Of a stretch of 64,000 nucleotides of DNA, positions 36,201 to 45,794 are shown in pieces. Position 1 is the stretch's first letter; every line of letters begins with the position of its first letter. The stretch is from contig NC_071624.1 in assembly GCF_014839835.1 (NCBI RefSeq), forward strand, positions 18,309,675 through 18,373,674, given 5' to 3'. Both the position numbers and the translations under genes were made by a program. This DNA comes from Dryobates pubescens. Its lineage: Eukaryota > Chordata > Aves > Piciformes > Picidae. The notes under the pieces were generated by a model that did not search any database, was not told the DNA's origin, and worked only from the letters and a program-made list of their open reading frames with translations.

Positions 36201-36203
36201 CAT
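16453..36203 (-). CDS. CP: CP, ceruloplasmin (ferroxidase), complete, 19 coding exons
   Basis: Exons, gene order (high to low): 36203-36049, 33154-32910, 32228-32016, 31509-31336, 30665-30411, 29235-29070, 28128-27989, 27186-27049, 26441-26230, 25334-25184, 23839-23627, 22720-22513, 20294-20155, 19679-19551, 18979-18873, 18249-18033, 17346-17207, 16732-16570, 16478-16453. Each has AG/GT borders and phases agree throughout, giving 1063 residues (human about 1065). The protein is a multicopper oxidase of six cupredoxin domains. It oxidises Fe2+ for loading onto transferrin and carries most plasma copper. A signal peptide (residues 1-19, ending SQA) indicates secretion. The start is the first ATG after the TATA box that stays open; an ATG 11 bases upstream hits a stop after four codons. 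The last exon is the least certain. The gene looks intact and is transcribed toward HPS3. Confidence 0.96.
17748..17845. repeat. A-rich, AAAC-type low-complexity stretch
   Basis: Degenerate aaac/caaa-rich sequence of about 100 bases in the CP intron between exons 16 and 17. On the gene's sense strand it reads T/G-rich. Confidence 0.6.
18327..18562 (-). mobile_element. CR1 LINE 3' fragment
   Basis: Starts with the 3' end agaatcatagaattgttagg and reaches the acatccaatctgaatctgcc zone. Close to 21650-21950 in sequence, so the same young-looking subfamily. Sense orientation relative to CP, upstream of exon 16. Confidence 0.9.
18768..18845 (-). mobile_element. CR1 LINE 3' tail fragment
   Basis: tagaatcattgaatggctca / caggttggaagggacccta signature, about 78 bases, ending under 30 bases from CP exon 15 (18873-18979). 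Confidence 0.75.
18873..20294 (-). CDS. CP: CP exons 13-15: cupredoxin domain 5
   Basis: Exon 13 carries [19 protein letters not shown], exon 14 [18 protein letters not shown] and [11 protein letters not shown], and exon 15 [11 protein letters not shown] and AWAYHSTVD. Domain 5 holds no type 1 copper in the family. The acceptor of exon 13 (CCCCCTAG) lies at the end of an exceptionally long pyrimidine tract on the sense strand. The donor of exon 15 lies under 30 bases from a CR1 tail fragment (18768-18845). Confidence 0.92.
20298..20985 (+). repeat. Polypurine (GGGAAAAGGAAAAAA)-like tract, about 690 bp
   Basis: Almost pure A/G on the plus strand. The central part (about 20480-20820) has 12- to 15-base units such as gggaaaaggaaaaaa and longer units containing gaagagagggaaaaaagg. 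On the CP sense strand it is a pyrimidine tract ending at the exon 13 acceptor. It lies in the intron between CP exons 12 and 13. Long open frames across it are low-complexity artefacts. Confidence 0.95.
21190..21385 (+). mobile_element. CR1 LINE fragment from the reverse transcriptase region
   Basis: Translation around 21316 reads [18 protein letters not shown], matching the YLDFSKAFDTVSH-type motif of CR1 reverse transcriptase. It is the only piece in the window from the ORF2 coding part. Short, 5' and 3' truncated, followed directly by an unrelated inverted CR1 tail. Confidence 0.8.
21418..21638 (-). mobile_element. CR1 LINE 3' fragment
   Basis: Reverse-complement CR1 of the aaccaggttggaaaagagct / cccaacaccatctaatcagc subfamily. 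It resembles 26493-26720 and 59750-59905, and ends where another minus copy begins at 21650. Confidence 0.88.
21650..21950 (-). mobile_element. CR1 LINE 3' fragment
   Basis: agaatcatagaattgttggg start, then aacccccctgccatgggcag, up to the cctagtcctatccctccctg zone. Same subfamily as 18327-18562 and 11390-11938, different from the copy just before it. Confidence 0.9.
21955..22340. other. GC-rich unassigned block with a perfect hairpin
   Basis: Non-CR1 sequence, clearly richer in G+C than the surrounding intron, with ctatttaatccccctcagg and a perfect 10-base inverted repeat (CCGGGGGGCC / GGCCCCCCGG, loop TGGT, 22180-22203). It has a TATA-like motif followed by a donor-like GGTGAGTG at about 22130. 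It could be part of an unrecognised repeat such as an LTR-type promoter remnant, but I see no family match and no matching copy elsewhere in the window. Confidence 0.35.
22513..25334 (-). CDS. CP: CP exons 10-12: cupredoxin domain 4 with type 1 copper site
   Basis: Exon 10 ([16 protein letters not shown], then [12 protein letters not shown]) opens domain 4. Exon 11 has [14 protein letters not shown] and the ligand His in EVDVHGIYF. Exon 12 has [16 protein letters not shown], with Cys, His and the axial Met of the type 1 site. Exon 12 continues into domain 5 ([15 protein letters not shown]). The site looks complete by comparison with human CP. Confidence 0.93.
22860..23405 (+). mobile_element. 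CR1 LINE 3' fragment
   Basis: From gagacttcacctggaatact through gctggggttgttcagcctgg to the 3' end (ggtcccttccaacccaagcc). About 545 bases in the CP intron between exons 11 and 12, antisense to CP. Confidence 0.9.
24160..24855 (+). mobile_element. CR1 LINE 3' fragment (diverged)
   Basis: About 700 bases from agaaaaggacctgggtgttg to a degraded 3' end (ccttccaactctcaaccagt). It is one of the longer and more diverged copies. In the CP intron between exons 10 and 11. Confidence 0.88.
25785..26211 (+). mobile_element. CR1 LINE 3' fragment
   Basis: agtctggagaagagaaggct to gtcccttccaacccctaaca. Ends 18 bases from CP exon 9 (26230-26441) and is inverted relative to the copy at 26493. It shares its 3' end type with 63228-63492. 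Confidence 0.88.
26230..29235 (-). CDS. CP: CP exons 6-9: cupredoxin domain 3
   Basis: Exon 6 closes domain 2 (GGMQALFKV) and opens domain 3 ([15 protein letters not shown]). Exon 7 carries [19 protein letters not shown] and exon 8 [10 protein letters not shown]. Exon 9 carries [13 protein letters not shown] and MYYSAVD-like WIYYSAVD. Family knowledge says this domain has no type 1 copper. Exon 8 is far richer in G+C at third positions than the other exons. Exon 9 sits between two CR1 copies in opposite orientation, 18 and about 51 bases from its edges. Confidence 0.92.
26493..26965 (-). mobile_element. CR1 LINE 3' fragment
   Basis: cacagaatcagccaggttgg through cctcagacgctcctcagcct to ggcccagaactggac. 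It fills most of the intron between CP exons 9 and 8. Confidence 0.9.
27245..27445 (-). mobile_element. CR1 LINE 3' fragment
   Basis: cagaatcaaccaggttggaa to aagaacttctctttaagatc. Same subfamily as 26493-26965. It begins about 60 bases upstream (gene sense) of CP exon 8. Confidence 0.88.
30411..31509 (-). CDS. CP: CP exons 4-5: cupredoxin domain 2 with type 1 copper site
   Basis: Domain 2 shows the type 1 copper ligands: His in [13 protein letters not shown], Cys in PGEWLLSCQ and His in NDHIE. The axial position, ten residues after the Cys, is filled by the first codons of exon 6 and is Met here (29228-29230), whereas human has Leu. There is also a possible N-glycosylation site (NLT in PNLTMC). 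Exon 4 carries the [10 protein letters not shown] motif, which recurs in domains 2 and 4 because of the internal triplication of the protein. Confidence 0.93.
30871..31000 (-). mobile_element. CR1 LINE 3' tail with small internal expansion
   Basis: tcatagagtcacagaatggt start. The ggattggaag motif is repeated three to four times (about 30894-30930), a slippage within the CR1 3' end. In the CP intron between exons 4 and 5. Confidence 0.8.
32016..36203 (-). CDS. CP: CP exons 1-3: signal peptide and cupredoxin domain 1
   Basis: Exon 1 encodes a hydrophobic leader starting [15 protein letters not shown], then the [14 protein letters not shown] start of domain 1. Exon 2 carries LHPHGV and exon 3 carries [10 protein letters not shown]. 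In the human crystal structure the equivalent histidines (LHPHG/HSHG and YHSH motifs) bind the trinuclear copper cluster at the domain 1/6 interface; all four are kept. Intron 1 (33155-36048) is the longest in the gene and includes a trinucleotide microsatellite. Intron 2 carries a CR1 piece. Confidence 0.93.
32315..32632 (+). mobile_element. CR1 LINE 3' fragment
   Basis: cagctggggagggacttttg to cttccaacccaaatcattgt. In the CP intron between exons 2 and 3, antisense to CP. Confidence 0.88.
34926..35005. repeat. (AAT/AGT)n trinucleotide microsatellite
   Basis: About 26 triplets of AAT, AGT and a few GAT, in CP intron 1. The leucine-, asparagine- or isoleucine-rich open frames over it are artefacts. 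Confidence 0.95.
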
Positions 36204-36267
36204 TTTCCTTTCATGAACCTTGTGGGAAATGTGAAATAAAATCCCAGGACAGGGACATCAGATGTCC

Positions 36268-36274
36268 TTTTATA
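36268..36274 (-). promoter_or_regulatory. CP: TATA box of CP
   Basis: TATAAAA (followed by GG) on the minus strand sits 65 bases upstream of the CP ATG. A start site about 30 bases downstream (near 36240) would give a 5' UTR of roughly 35 bases with no upstream exon. This is a classical core promoter layout; the start site is inferred. Confidence 0.65.
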
Positions 36275-37320
36275 AGTTGTTGTTGCTCCCACCTCCCACC
36301 CTGCTTACCTCCCCCCTTCCCGCTCCTGTTTGCTTTGGTGAATACAATAAAATGTTGCACAATGTCTGTGTGTGTCAAGAGTAAACAAAAGCTTCTGGTA
36401 ACCTCGTCAGTTCAGATAATCTTCAAAGAATTTCTTCAATTTCTGCCAACCCACTAGCCCACAAATTAGCCTTTAGACTGTGAGCAGATCCTGAGGCTTG
36501 CAAGTGCTGCAGATTTAACTGGATTTACAGACTTGGGCTTCATTACTTTTTCACTGTCTTGATCACTCTGGAGCCTGTATGCTACCGAGAAAACAATGTC
36601 TGTGGTGTGTGGCACAAGAACACAACTTTTGAAGTGCCCTGAGACAAGCTCTACCTGAGAGTCTTTTCCCCTGGGCTACCTGTGCTGTGGAAGGTTAGCC
36701 CTGTCCTGCAGACCTGCTGCTGCCCCTCTGCTGGTGTGACACAGGGTGATAAGGGAGGACTGAGGTCACTGCTGTCAGTGCAGAGCTGACACACTGATGT
36801 GTACGTGGATAAGCTCTGCTAACCCACCACAGCTCCCTTGGAGATGGAATTTTAGCCCAGTGTGGCACATGCAGCTAGAGATGAAAGAGCTGCTCACAGA
36901 CAGAGGCAGGGATGCCTGCATCTCACTTCAAGCAGTTTCAGTATTGCCCAAATGGAAATGAGGTTCAGAAATTCCACAAAATGAACTCCCTGTGCTACCT
37001 TCCTCCTAGCCTACCACCAGACAGAGCAGGCCACGTTCTTCAATGATTTAAAGCATAACAGATGTACAAAGCTCCAGATGTTACCATTACCAAATGACTG
37101 CCTGGTGCAGAAAGCTGTGCTTTGGCTTTATGTGAGTCCTGTAAGCACTGATCGGTTAATCTCATTGAAAAACAGGACCAGAATCACATTTTTAACACAG
37201 GCTGTTGAAAAAGCACCTGAAGTTTTCAGCTGGTTTGTTTTCCCTGTTCCATCATGGCTGAGTCTGAGGCTTCAGACAAAAGCCACCTGGAAATCTGAAG
37301 AGATTGTTGAAAACCAGAAG

Positions 37321-37606
37321 CATATCTATATTATAGATATTTATTTCTATTATAGATATTTATCTATATGATAGACACTTATCTATATTATAGACATTTA
37401 TCTATATGATAGACATTTATCTATATTATAGATATTTATCTATATGATAGACACTTATCTATATTATAGACACTTATCTATATGATAGACATTTATCTAT
37501 ATTATAGATATTTATCTATATGATAGACACTTATCTATATTATAGACACTTATCTATATTACAGATACTTATCTATATTATAGATATTTATCTATATTAT
37601 AGCTAT
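37321..37606. repeat. 19-bp tandem satellite, about 15 copies
   Basis: Units such as TATCTATATTATAGACACT and TATCTATATGATAGACATT repeat every 19 bases. The tatta and tatga versions tend to alternate, suggesting a 38-base higher-order unit. About 1 kb upstream of the CP TATA box. Confidence 0.93.
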
Positions 37607-39031
37607 ATATCTCCTGTCACTTGAGAATGCTCTTCTGCACTCTGAGCATTGACACAGCCACACTCATCCTAAATGGCATTTGTTCATTGCATGGCAACTT
37701 AAAAATGCCTGTAATAGCCACAATCTTCTTTAAAGCTATGTTCTTATTGGTCAGAAGAATCATAATTACTTTGGGTTGCAGACTAAGATTCAGAACAGAA
37801 CTTAACTATGAAATGCTTCCTTTACTGCCATACAAACCTAAACCTGACTTAACCAGGTCTGTGAACAGTGAAGTTCTTCATCTCACCTTAACTGCATTAA
37901 CTGAAGGATTCTGCTACTGTCTACATGACTGTGGCCAAAGCCAAGCTTTTGAAATCTGATTGAATCTATGATGCAATTCTGGAGTTTCCCAGGTTGGTGT
38001 CACATGCTCAGATTTATTTCTGCAGGGATTTTTCTGTTGCTGTTCTTTGCCATGGATGAAGGTCAGTGGAAAGATCAGCTTGTACAGGCTGCATCTGTAA
38101 GCTAGCTGAGTAAAAATAAGACAATGTTAACCTTCTCTTACACTACTTAAATTCAGAGTCACTGCTGAATGCTCAGCTAACAGAGTTGTTCATCCACATA
38201 TGAGCTAGCTGGTCTATTTTTGTTCACCTTTCCAGCAGCCTGAGGAAGAATTTAAAAAGCCCACAAGCAGCACCCTTGAAATCTCCACATTTATTTGAGG
38301 GTAGAAACCTGAGCATTTCTTTGCCTTATCCCCCTGACTCCTCTAAATTACTCTCCTTTTTCATTTTGATTTGCAGAATAACCTGCATGTTGCTTTCATT
38401 TCAAGGCAAAACAAAAACTTTGGACAGGAAAGATTTTTCCATTACCCTCCAAACTTGTAAGACATTTGTGTGCCTGAGCAAACTCCTATTACCTTTCTCC
38501 TAAGAACTCCAACAATTCAGAGGTGACTCAGCTTCTCAAACCTGTATTACTATCTTCAGATGGTGCTTGAAGAGCAGGAACCTCTCTCCTCTGGCAGACA
38601 GGACCTAAAAAGACTAAACAACTAATTTAATGGGTTCAGTTAGGAGTCTGCAGCTTGGTGCCATGAATATCCCTCTCATTTCTCATACTGAGGATGCTGA
38701 ACTGCTGTCTGTTCTGAAAGCTCTCAAAACTGCTTTGAAAGCATAAAGCTGCTCTTTTACTTCAAACACTATTAACACTGCTATGGAACAAACTCTCAAG
38801 CTAGGTACTGTTCTTTGTGTCTCTGTCTGCCAAGCTCAGGACTTTCTATGATCAGAGACAGAAGTTATGGAAAAGTGGAAAGGACATATCCAGGAGCAAG
38901 ATAAAGGGTTCAGAGTTTCCAGGTGTGTCATTAAGGTATTTCATTGCTCTCATCCAGCATAGCAAAGTCTTTCTTTTTGCTTGAAGTTAAGTCTGTATTT
39001 TCCCCATGGCTGAGCTGGAGTCTGAACAGAG

Positions 39032-39100
39032 TATTCATAGAGTTAGGGAATGGTTTGGGTTGGAAGGGACCTCTAAAGGCCATCTAGTCCAAGGCCACCA
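39032..39100 (-). mobile_element. CR1 LINE 3' tail fragment
   Basis: gggaatggtttgggttggaa / gggacctctaaaggccatct signature, in the CP-TM4SF18 spacer. Confidence 0.8.
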
Positions 39101-39842
39101 TTCACTTTAGGACTATTTAGCAATTCTAGGGGGAGGCTGCCTTTGAAGGTCTACCCCACACATGCAGGTTTTTTTTTTCATCCAAATAACCAAAACCTGT
39201 TAAAAAGAAATAAAAACAAATCTTTCTATGACTTTCAAAATAAACAGCAGGCACAATATCAGCAAGATCCTCCAAGATGTTTGCTAGGAGTATGGGTTGA
39301 TTGTTAAGTTTTCTTTATTTTTCTTCTGCCCACAAACAACACACAGAAAAAGCCTGTAAGAATGTGGAATTATCATGTAAGGAGATATATGACGGAGATT
39401 TAAGCCTAGGGATAAACGAGTATGCAGCTACAAGCAGTCCCCATGTCACAATCATGGCTTCTTAACATGCAGCTCAGAACATCCATGCCACTTTGAACCA
39501 TCTCCCAAAAGAATAGCTCCATTCTTAAACACCCTTCCTTTTCTTTAATTACTTTTAGCAACTTCATTAAAAAAATAAGCACTTGCAACTTCAGATGCAT
39601 TCTTCAAACCTCACAGGAAGAACTCAGCTTTTCAAACCAAGCTGATAAGAGAATACCAAGGCAAAATAGCAATATTGTCTTGAAACACAATTGGATATAC
39701 TCTATTTTTTTCCCTAAATATCTTTCCCACAGCTGCCACTTCTGCCACTTATTGTTTGGTTTGCAGTCCTTACAGTCTTTAATGTTAGAAGTTGATAGAG
39801 CTGAATCCCACCCAGGGCATTACTGCAAGTCAGAAGTGTGTA

Positions 39843-39905
39843 TTTCACAGAGAATCACAGAAACATTCAGGTTGGAAAAGACCTTTGGGATCACCAAGTC
39901 ACATT
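39843..39905 (-). mobile_element. CR1 LINE 3' tail fragment
   Basis: agaatcacagaaacattcag / gttggaaaagacctttggga. Similar to the fragment at 12-80, an old tail. Confidence 0.7.
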
Positions 39906-40534
39906 CCTCTGGACCTTCCTTCTCTCAAAACCAGTGCTGAACACAGCCAAATGCTGCCCATGAGGCTGCAAATGAGACTTATGCCCCCTGGCAGTGAACA
40001 AAATAAGTGTTTGAGAAATAAAAAGAACATTTTTGATCTGATTATTATTGTCAAGAATGTTTGCCTTCCATTTGCAGCAAGGTTGGGTATTTAGAAGAGT
40101 ATTAAGATAGTCCTGTGTGCTCACAAGGTTCCCTCCTCTGTTCCTTCAAGTCACATAAAAATTGATCAAAAAAGTTTGCCACTAAGTATAAAATAAAAAG
40201 GAACCCAGTGCAGCTATTAATGTGTACAAATGAGCAGGACTGACTTCAGAGCTGGGCATCTGATCTTTGAATCAGATCCTGGATGCTTTTCTAAAAGCTG
40301 TTCAGAACTTCCAAGACAGAATGAGTAGGATCAGCTGCTGCTTTCCATGGCCATTATGGTCTTTCTGCAATGAAAATGTATTCATTTAGGAATCATGGCT
40401 TCATCCATTCTCAAGGGAACAACCCCTCCTGACATACTGGCCTTTGATTCAGGCCTGTTGGGAACAACACCACTCCTCTCTTCTAAACAAAAAGAAGGGA
40501 GTATAGAAGTAGTTCAATAGCAGTTTTACAGCAG

Positions 40535-40540
40535 TTTATT
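40535..40540 (-). terminator. TM4SF18: Candidate TM4SF18 poly(A) signal
   Basis: AATAAA on the minus strand lies about 310 bases past the TM4SF18 stop. The last exon would run 40867 to about 40515, with only 15 coding bases and the rest 3' UTR. Confidence 0.55.
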
Positions 40541-40852
40541 CCACAAAAGGGTGATTTCAATACAAAAGCAGTTCCATGGCCATCAAACCTCCCTATTGTC
40601 AGAGCAAGATGGAAGGTAAAAAGAAAAGTCATTGCCAAGGACAACCAGAATGGTAGAAAACAACTGGGGAAAGGTAGATGTCAAACAGTTCAAATAACTT
40701 CATCCAAAACAGAGAGGCTTGAGAGACAGAGATTTAAGACATGGTTACATTGGTCTTTGCAGCACCCAAATCTACCATCAGAAATGTTGGAGAAGGCATT
40801 TCTCTCTTTCTGGGGGGTGGAGGAGAAGCAGTGGAGATTTTTCTTGCCATTT

Positions 40853-43800
40853 TCATAGAATATTGGCCTGCAAATAAAAAAGAAAGGAAGTAGTTGCCCT
40901 CTTTTTATCAGTTCAAGTTGTTTTTATCAATGGAAGTTGTTTGACTGGTCAACATCCACATCCAATCTAAATCTGACACGCTTAGAGCTCCAGAGGTGAC
41001 CCTCTTTTGCACCCAGGAACAAGCTGACAGTATTGCTTTTTGACTTCACTAGAAGCTGGGCTGGGTCCCAGGCTGATGAGACACTCATTGGCAAGCAGAA
41101 TGTTTTGAAAGATTGCCCCAGGCCTTGACCTTATCTTAGGTTGCCGTTCCAGGAAATTCCTACAAGAAGCCCTCCCTTGCCAAGGCTCTCTGTGGCACCT
41201 GCAATTCCCCTGCCCCGGCTGACCAGCGCTGATCAGGCAACCTCATGCTGCAGAGGCACTGCCACCCTGCCTGTTCTGCCCTCCGTGGCAGAGCTATCCC
41301 TGCTGTGTGTGCAGGTGGACACACCTGGCCTTACACACATACGTGTGGGTGTGCGGGAATGCTCTGAGGGTTGCTGCTTCTTCTGACTAGAAACGTTTCT
41401 AGAGTGTACTGTCATCTCCGAGACTGCTGGCTACATAAAACCCCTGAGGGCTTCTTGATCCCAGTGCCAATGGAAAGGGAAGGATCAGCAAGTCTAATTT
41501 CACCTTACCTCCAAAACCCAGGAAACTGAATGCCTCACTAAACCACACCACTTTGCTGCAGTGTGCAGCTTAGCAGCATCAGTCACTTCAGCTCTGGGGT
41601 TCCAACTACTTCTTTTGTCCAAAGCAGAGCCCTCTCAGTTATTTTTTCAGCAAGCTACTGAAAATATAGCAAACACTGATGCCTAGACCACAACTGCTAC
41701 CTATTACCTCTGGAATCTTCTTCTGTTTGCTGTGAAGCACACACACTGTTAAGAATGATTTTAAATTGAATGCAGGAAGAAAGGTGCTCAGCAACCTCTG
41801 CCACATTTTTTTCTTCTCAATCCTAGCCTTAAAGGTCAGAGTGAGCAGTCACCAATCCCTGTATAGCACAAGGAATTAGGGGATGAATTAAACACAATGG
41901 ATTTAATTATCAGTACACATCCTCTGTTTTTATCTAGAAATGCAGCAGCCCAGGGTAAGTCCTTAACTGAGAGAAACTCCTGGAGGTAAGCTGACTTGGA
42001 GATGCTGAAGAAATTACCTCAAATATTTTGTTACCTGGACAAAAACAGAATAGGTGCCACAGAGTGTCCTTTTCAGCTCAGCAGCCACTTTGAGAAAACA
42101 GATAATCAACTCCAGTCCACTAAGTGCTATCAGAACAGAGAGTAAAATGATGTTCCACTCCACTATGTTAGGAGGTTCCGTGCACTGAGACCAAGAAGGA
42201 TAATCTGTGAGGTACCTATTAGAGAAACAGCAGTGTGAAATTCATTACATGTGGCACATGCATCATCATCATCATCATCATAGACTGGCTTAGGCTGGAA
42301 GGGACCTTAGAGATCATCTACTCCAACCTCCCTGCTATGGACAGGGATGCCTCTCAATTATACTTGGTTGCTCAAGGCCTCATTAACCTGGTCTTGAACA
42401 CCCCCAGGGAGGAGACATCCACAGCCTGCCTGGATGACCTATTCCAGAGTCTCACCACCCTCATACTGAAGAACTTCTTCCTAAGATCCAGTCTAAACCT
42501 ACTCTTCCTCAGCTTCAAACCATTCCTCCTTGTCCTGTCTCTAGACACCCTTATGGAAAGTCTCTCTCCAGCCTTCCTGTAAGGATCCCTTCAGGTATTG
42601 GAAGGCAGCTCTGAGGTCCTCCTGGAGTCTTCTCTAGGCTGCACAACCCCAGCTCCCTCAGCCTGTCCTCACAGCAAAGGTTTACCTATAAAATATGGAA
42701 AAATCATATTGGGCTTTATATGCTTCAAGTTAAGGAGCCAGACTCTGGTCTTTCATTAGACCAACATAAGTCCTGCATAGGTCTGTCAAACACAGCTGAG
42801 AGAAAAGACACATTTTCCTCAAACACATCTACTTCCTTAGCTTCCCCGACATCCAGGCATTAGAAAGACAAAACCATTCTAGGTTTCTTACCCTCCAGCA
42901 GTGTCTTTGAAGATATAATCCCATCCACTTGATGAATTGCAAAAGGGGCCTTGTATCAACCCCAAGGTAAAAATGATGCAACTGTATCCAGAGAAAGCAA
43001 CTCCAAGCAGGGCTAGCACAATTGAAATAAAACTCTGAAGTAAAGAGAGAAGAAAAATATTACTTTATGGGGACAGTGTGCACAGCAAATGCAGTCATTC
43101 AGCCTGCCAAGCCACTTCCTTGAGGTTGAATTTCACCTGTAATTGTCTCAGTCCTCAAAATTCAGAAAGACAAGTCCCAGATAAAGAATAGTAAGCATAC
43201 AAATATACAAATCTATATACAAAATATAGACTAAGACAGAGTTTAAGGCAGTTTCCCAGCTCTCAGTTAAATATTATTGGAGGATTTTTTTTCCCCTCCA
43301 AACCTGCACTTCTGCAAAATTGTTTCTCCAAGTGCTAGAGGAACACAACCAGATGTTAAACTTTTTTGAGTGCCAGATAGCATATATTGAGTTATTACTC
43401 CAAAACCCTCCAAATAATACAAGCAAGGGGATGAAATGCTTTAGCTGGGGCACTTCACTGAAACTCTCAGGCTTCTACATTCTTCATTGATTTGGCACTA
43501 ACTTGTTTGTTTTGGTTTTGTTTAATGTTTCTTTCATCCTGCTTGTGCATCAGAAGGAAGGAGCCACACTTTCTGGGACCTCTCAACCCTACTTAGAATA
43601 CTTCTCTGCAAAAGGAAGCAGAAGCAGAGCAGTGGGAAGGACAGAAGGATGTGCTGGAAACACAGGAGCAGGAAGGCACTCAGAGCAAATATGGAGATGC
43701 ACAAAACCAAAGCACAGACTCACCCTGTAGGTTTTGTTGCAGCTCTCGCTCTGGCAGCAGCGATAGAACAGGTTACCCTCCAGCGTTATTAGAATTACTG

Positions 43801-45794
43801 CCAACAAAAGGATCTGTAAGGGGATGTTACAAGGTCAGTGAGATGGATGAAGATACTCAGCCCAAGATTTCTTCACCTAAAGGCAGGGACTGCACCTGTT
43901 ACGCTCTGCTGAGATGTTGAAGCTGCTCAAAAGGAAAGCACAGTTACTCAAGAACTGGGCTCTTGTCATTATAGAAGCATATAATCATGGAATGGTTTGG
44001 GTTGGAAGGGACATCTAAAGGTCATCTAGTCCAACCCCCCTGCAGTAAGCAGGGACATCCTCAAACTAGATCAACTTGCCCAGAGCCCTCACTTTGAATA
44101 TCTCTAGGGATGGGGCCCCAACCACCTCCCTGGGCAACCTGTTTCAGTGTTCCACCACCCTCACGGTAAAGAACTTGTTCCTGTCACTATTTGTTTCTTG
44201 CACTTGAAAGACAAGAGTAGAGTCTTGTCACAACAAAGCATCATAGCACAGACACAGCCGTAGCAGTGAAGCTGAAACAAGAAAACCAAGCTCACAAGTA
44301 AAACAATCAATACCAATGAAAGTAAGGATACTTTATTGATACAACCACAGCAGTCCAATAGCTTCTAGCTGGCACAGTTACACAGAGCAGGGTACCACCA
44401 GCACAGCTTATGCTAGGAAAGGTCAGTAGAAGCTTTTTGCTAACTTCACCTGGACTTGCATTGGCTTTGTCATTCTGTTAACTTCACCTGGACTTGCATT
44501 GGCTTTGTCTTCCAAGTATCTATGGTGCACTTCTCAAAAGTGCTGGATTTTTTAAACCTGACTCTAGAAACGTTTCAATAAATAAAATCTGGACTCCAGA
44601 ACCACAGACTGCCGCTCAAGCACTGGCTGGAGAGGGGAAACATGAAAAGGGAATGTTTCTGAATCACAGCACTATCCTCTCACATCCTTCTGCCCTGGTG
44701 TAACAGGATAACATAGAGGGGTTTAATGCACTGGTAATAACCCTAAGGCTCAAAATGCTTCAAAATCTGAATGTCACTACTGCATTTACCTTGTCCCCAA
44801 ATTCTCAGCTGTGCTTTTTTGTTCATACTCTCTGCTTGATGTGTTTTTCCTCTGCTAGACAAGATAAGGGTTTTTTTACACTATTTCAAACAAGTGGGTC
44901 CTGTTTTAATAAGTCTTCCAGTTCAGCACCCTCATAAAAACACCCTGCTTATTACTTTTAAGTGCTGATTGTGTGCATGCACTTTTACTATATACCTGCT
45001 TTCTGCCCCTGAGGCTACAGTTCTTTGTGAACACAGCGAACAGTACAAGCAGCGGGCAGCTCTGTGTTTCATTGCAGAGGAACCCATTGCAAGGGTCGTG
45101 GAGAAAAATCCTGCTACACCAATCACAGACAGATACCTGCTGCATTTAGCCTAACAGTGGCACTAGGCACTGTGAACTGTATGTAGTCCTCTAAAGACTG
45201 GACTGCATACAGCTCTTAAATACATCTGGACAGTCATGAGAAGCTGGTTTAGGTTTTGTTTCATTTTGTTTGGGTAATAGAGCTCTAATTCAACCGCCAC
45301 AGGGGATTAAATCAACATAATACCTGCCTCTGTAATACAGACATAAATTACACCAAAACAAAAAGTCAGTACAAAAGAAACAATCAACCCTGAAGAAAAA
45401 AACCAACCAAACCAAACCACTGACATGGAATCAGTATGCAAGCATGTCATTCAGGATATTCACAAATGTCTGCAGCTTGGGCAAGTTTTCCTGCCCGCAG
45501 TGTTTGTGCCAAAGGAATCCACATTCCCTTTACAAGCACAACTCCATAGCTGCTCAGCAGCCCAACATGGCTTGCAGGAGAAACAATTCACCAAACATCC
45601 ATGGAATCAACACTTACCATCATGCCTGAGAAACAGATCCCTTCAAAATACCACACGTAGTTGGGCAGCTGGTAACTGGCAGCATGGGAAGCCTTCCCAT
45701 TAGGGAAGTATAGAAGGATGTTAACAACAATACTCCAAAGTGCAAGAGGTATCAGCAGACAACTCAAACAGCTTCCACATGTTTCTAAAGCCAT
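40853..45794 (-). CDS. TM4SF18: TM4SF18, transmembrane 4 L six family member 18, complete
   Basis: Five coding exons (high to low): 45794-45618, 43813-43724, 43034-42892, 42215-42035, 40867-40853, in one frame, giving 201 residues, the same as human TM4SF18. Exon 1 reads [17 protein letters not shown] and ILLYFPNGK, then [15 protein letters not shown], near identical to human. Exon 2 has [11 protein letters not shown], exon 3 [12 protein letters not shown], and exon 4 the [17 protein letters not shown] helix. The final exon is only ANIL plus stop (human PGII). Four membrane helices are visible. L6-family proteins are tetraspanin-like membrane organisers; the exact role of TM4SF18 is poorly known. 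Intron 3 holds a CR1 copy 63 bases from exon 4. Intact. Confidence 0.95.
42257..42280. repeat. (CAT)n microsatellite at a CR1 3' end
   Basis: Seven or more CAT triplets directly abut the minus-strand CR1 copy beginning at 42281, about 40 bases upstream (gene sense) of TM4SF18 exon 4. Confidence 0.85.
42281..42682 (-). mobile_element. CR1 LINE 3' fragment
   Basis: tagactggcttaggctggaa through tcccttcaggtattggaagg to cagctccctcagcctgtcct. Same subfamily as 47912-48432 and 61277-61608. In TM4SF18 intron 3, sense orientation. Confidence 0.9.
43979..44182 (-). mobile_element. CR1 LINE 3' fragment
   Basis: ataatcatggaatggtttgg to ccctcacggtaaagaacttg. In TM4SF18 intron 1. Confidence 0.87.
44441..44509 (+). 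repeat. 38-bp-spaced direct duplication
   Basis: The ~31-base block starting taacttcacctggacttgca occurs at 44441 and again at 44479, with no visible differences over the block. A recent tandem duplication in TM4SF18 intron 1. Confidence 0.85.

Larger units (their letters stand above)
36275..40515. other. Spacer between CP promoter and the 3' end of TM4SF18
   Basis: About 4.2 kb with no coding exon that I recognise. It holds the 19-bp satellite at 37321-37606 and two short CR1 tails (39032, 39843). Any upstream CP regulatory elements should lie at the left end of this stretch; I did not find motifs I would defend. Confidence 0.6.

Noticed and set aside
37321-37606. Regular 19-base repeats considered as a regulatory array or CRISPR
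   Set aside because: Head-to-tail AT-rich satellite without spacers; no associated genes.
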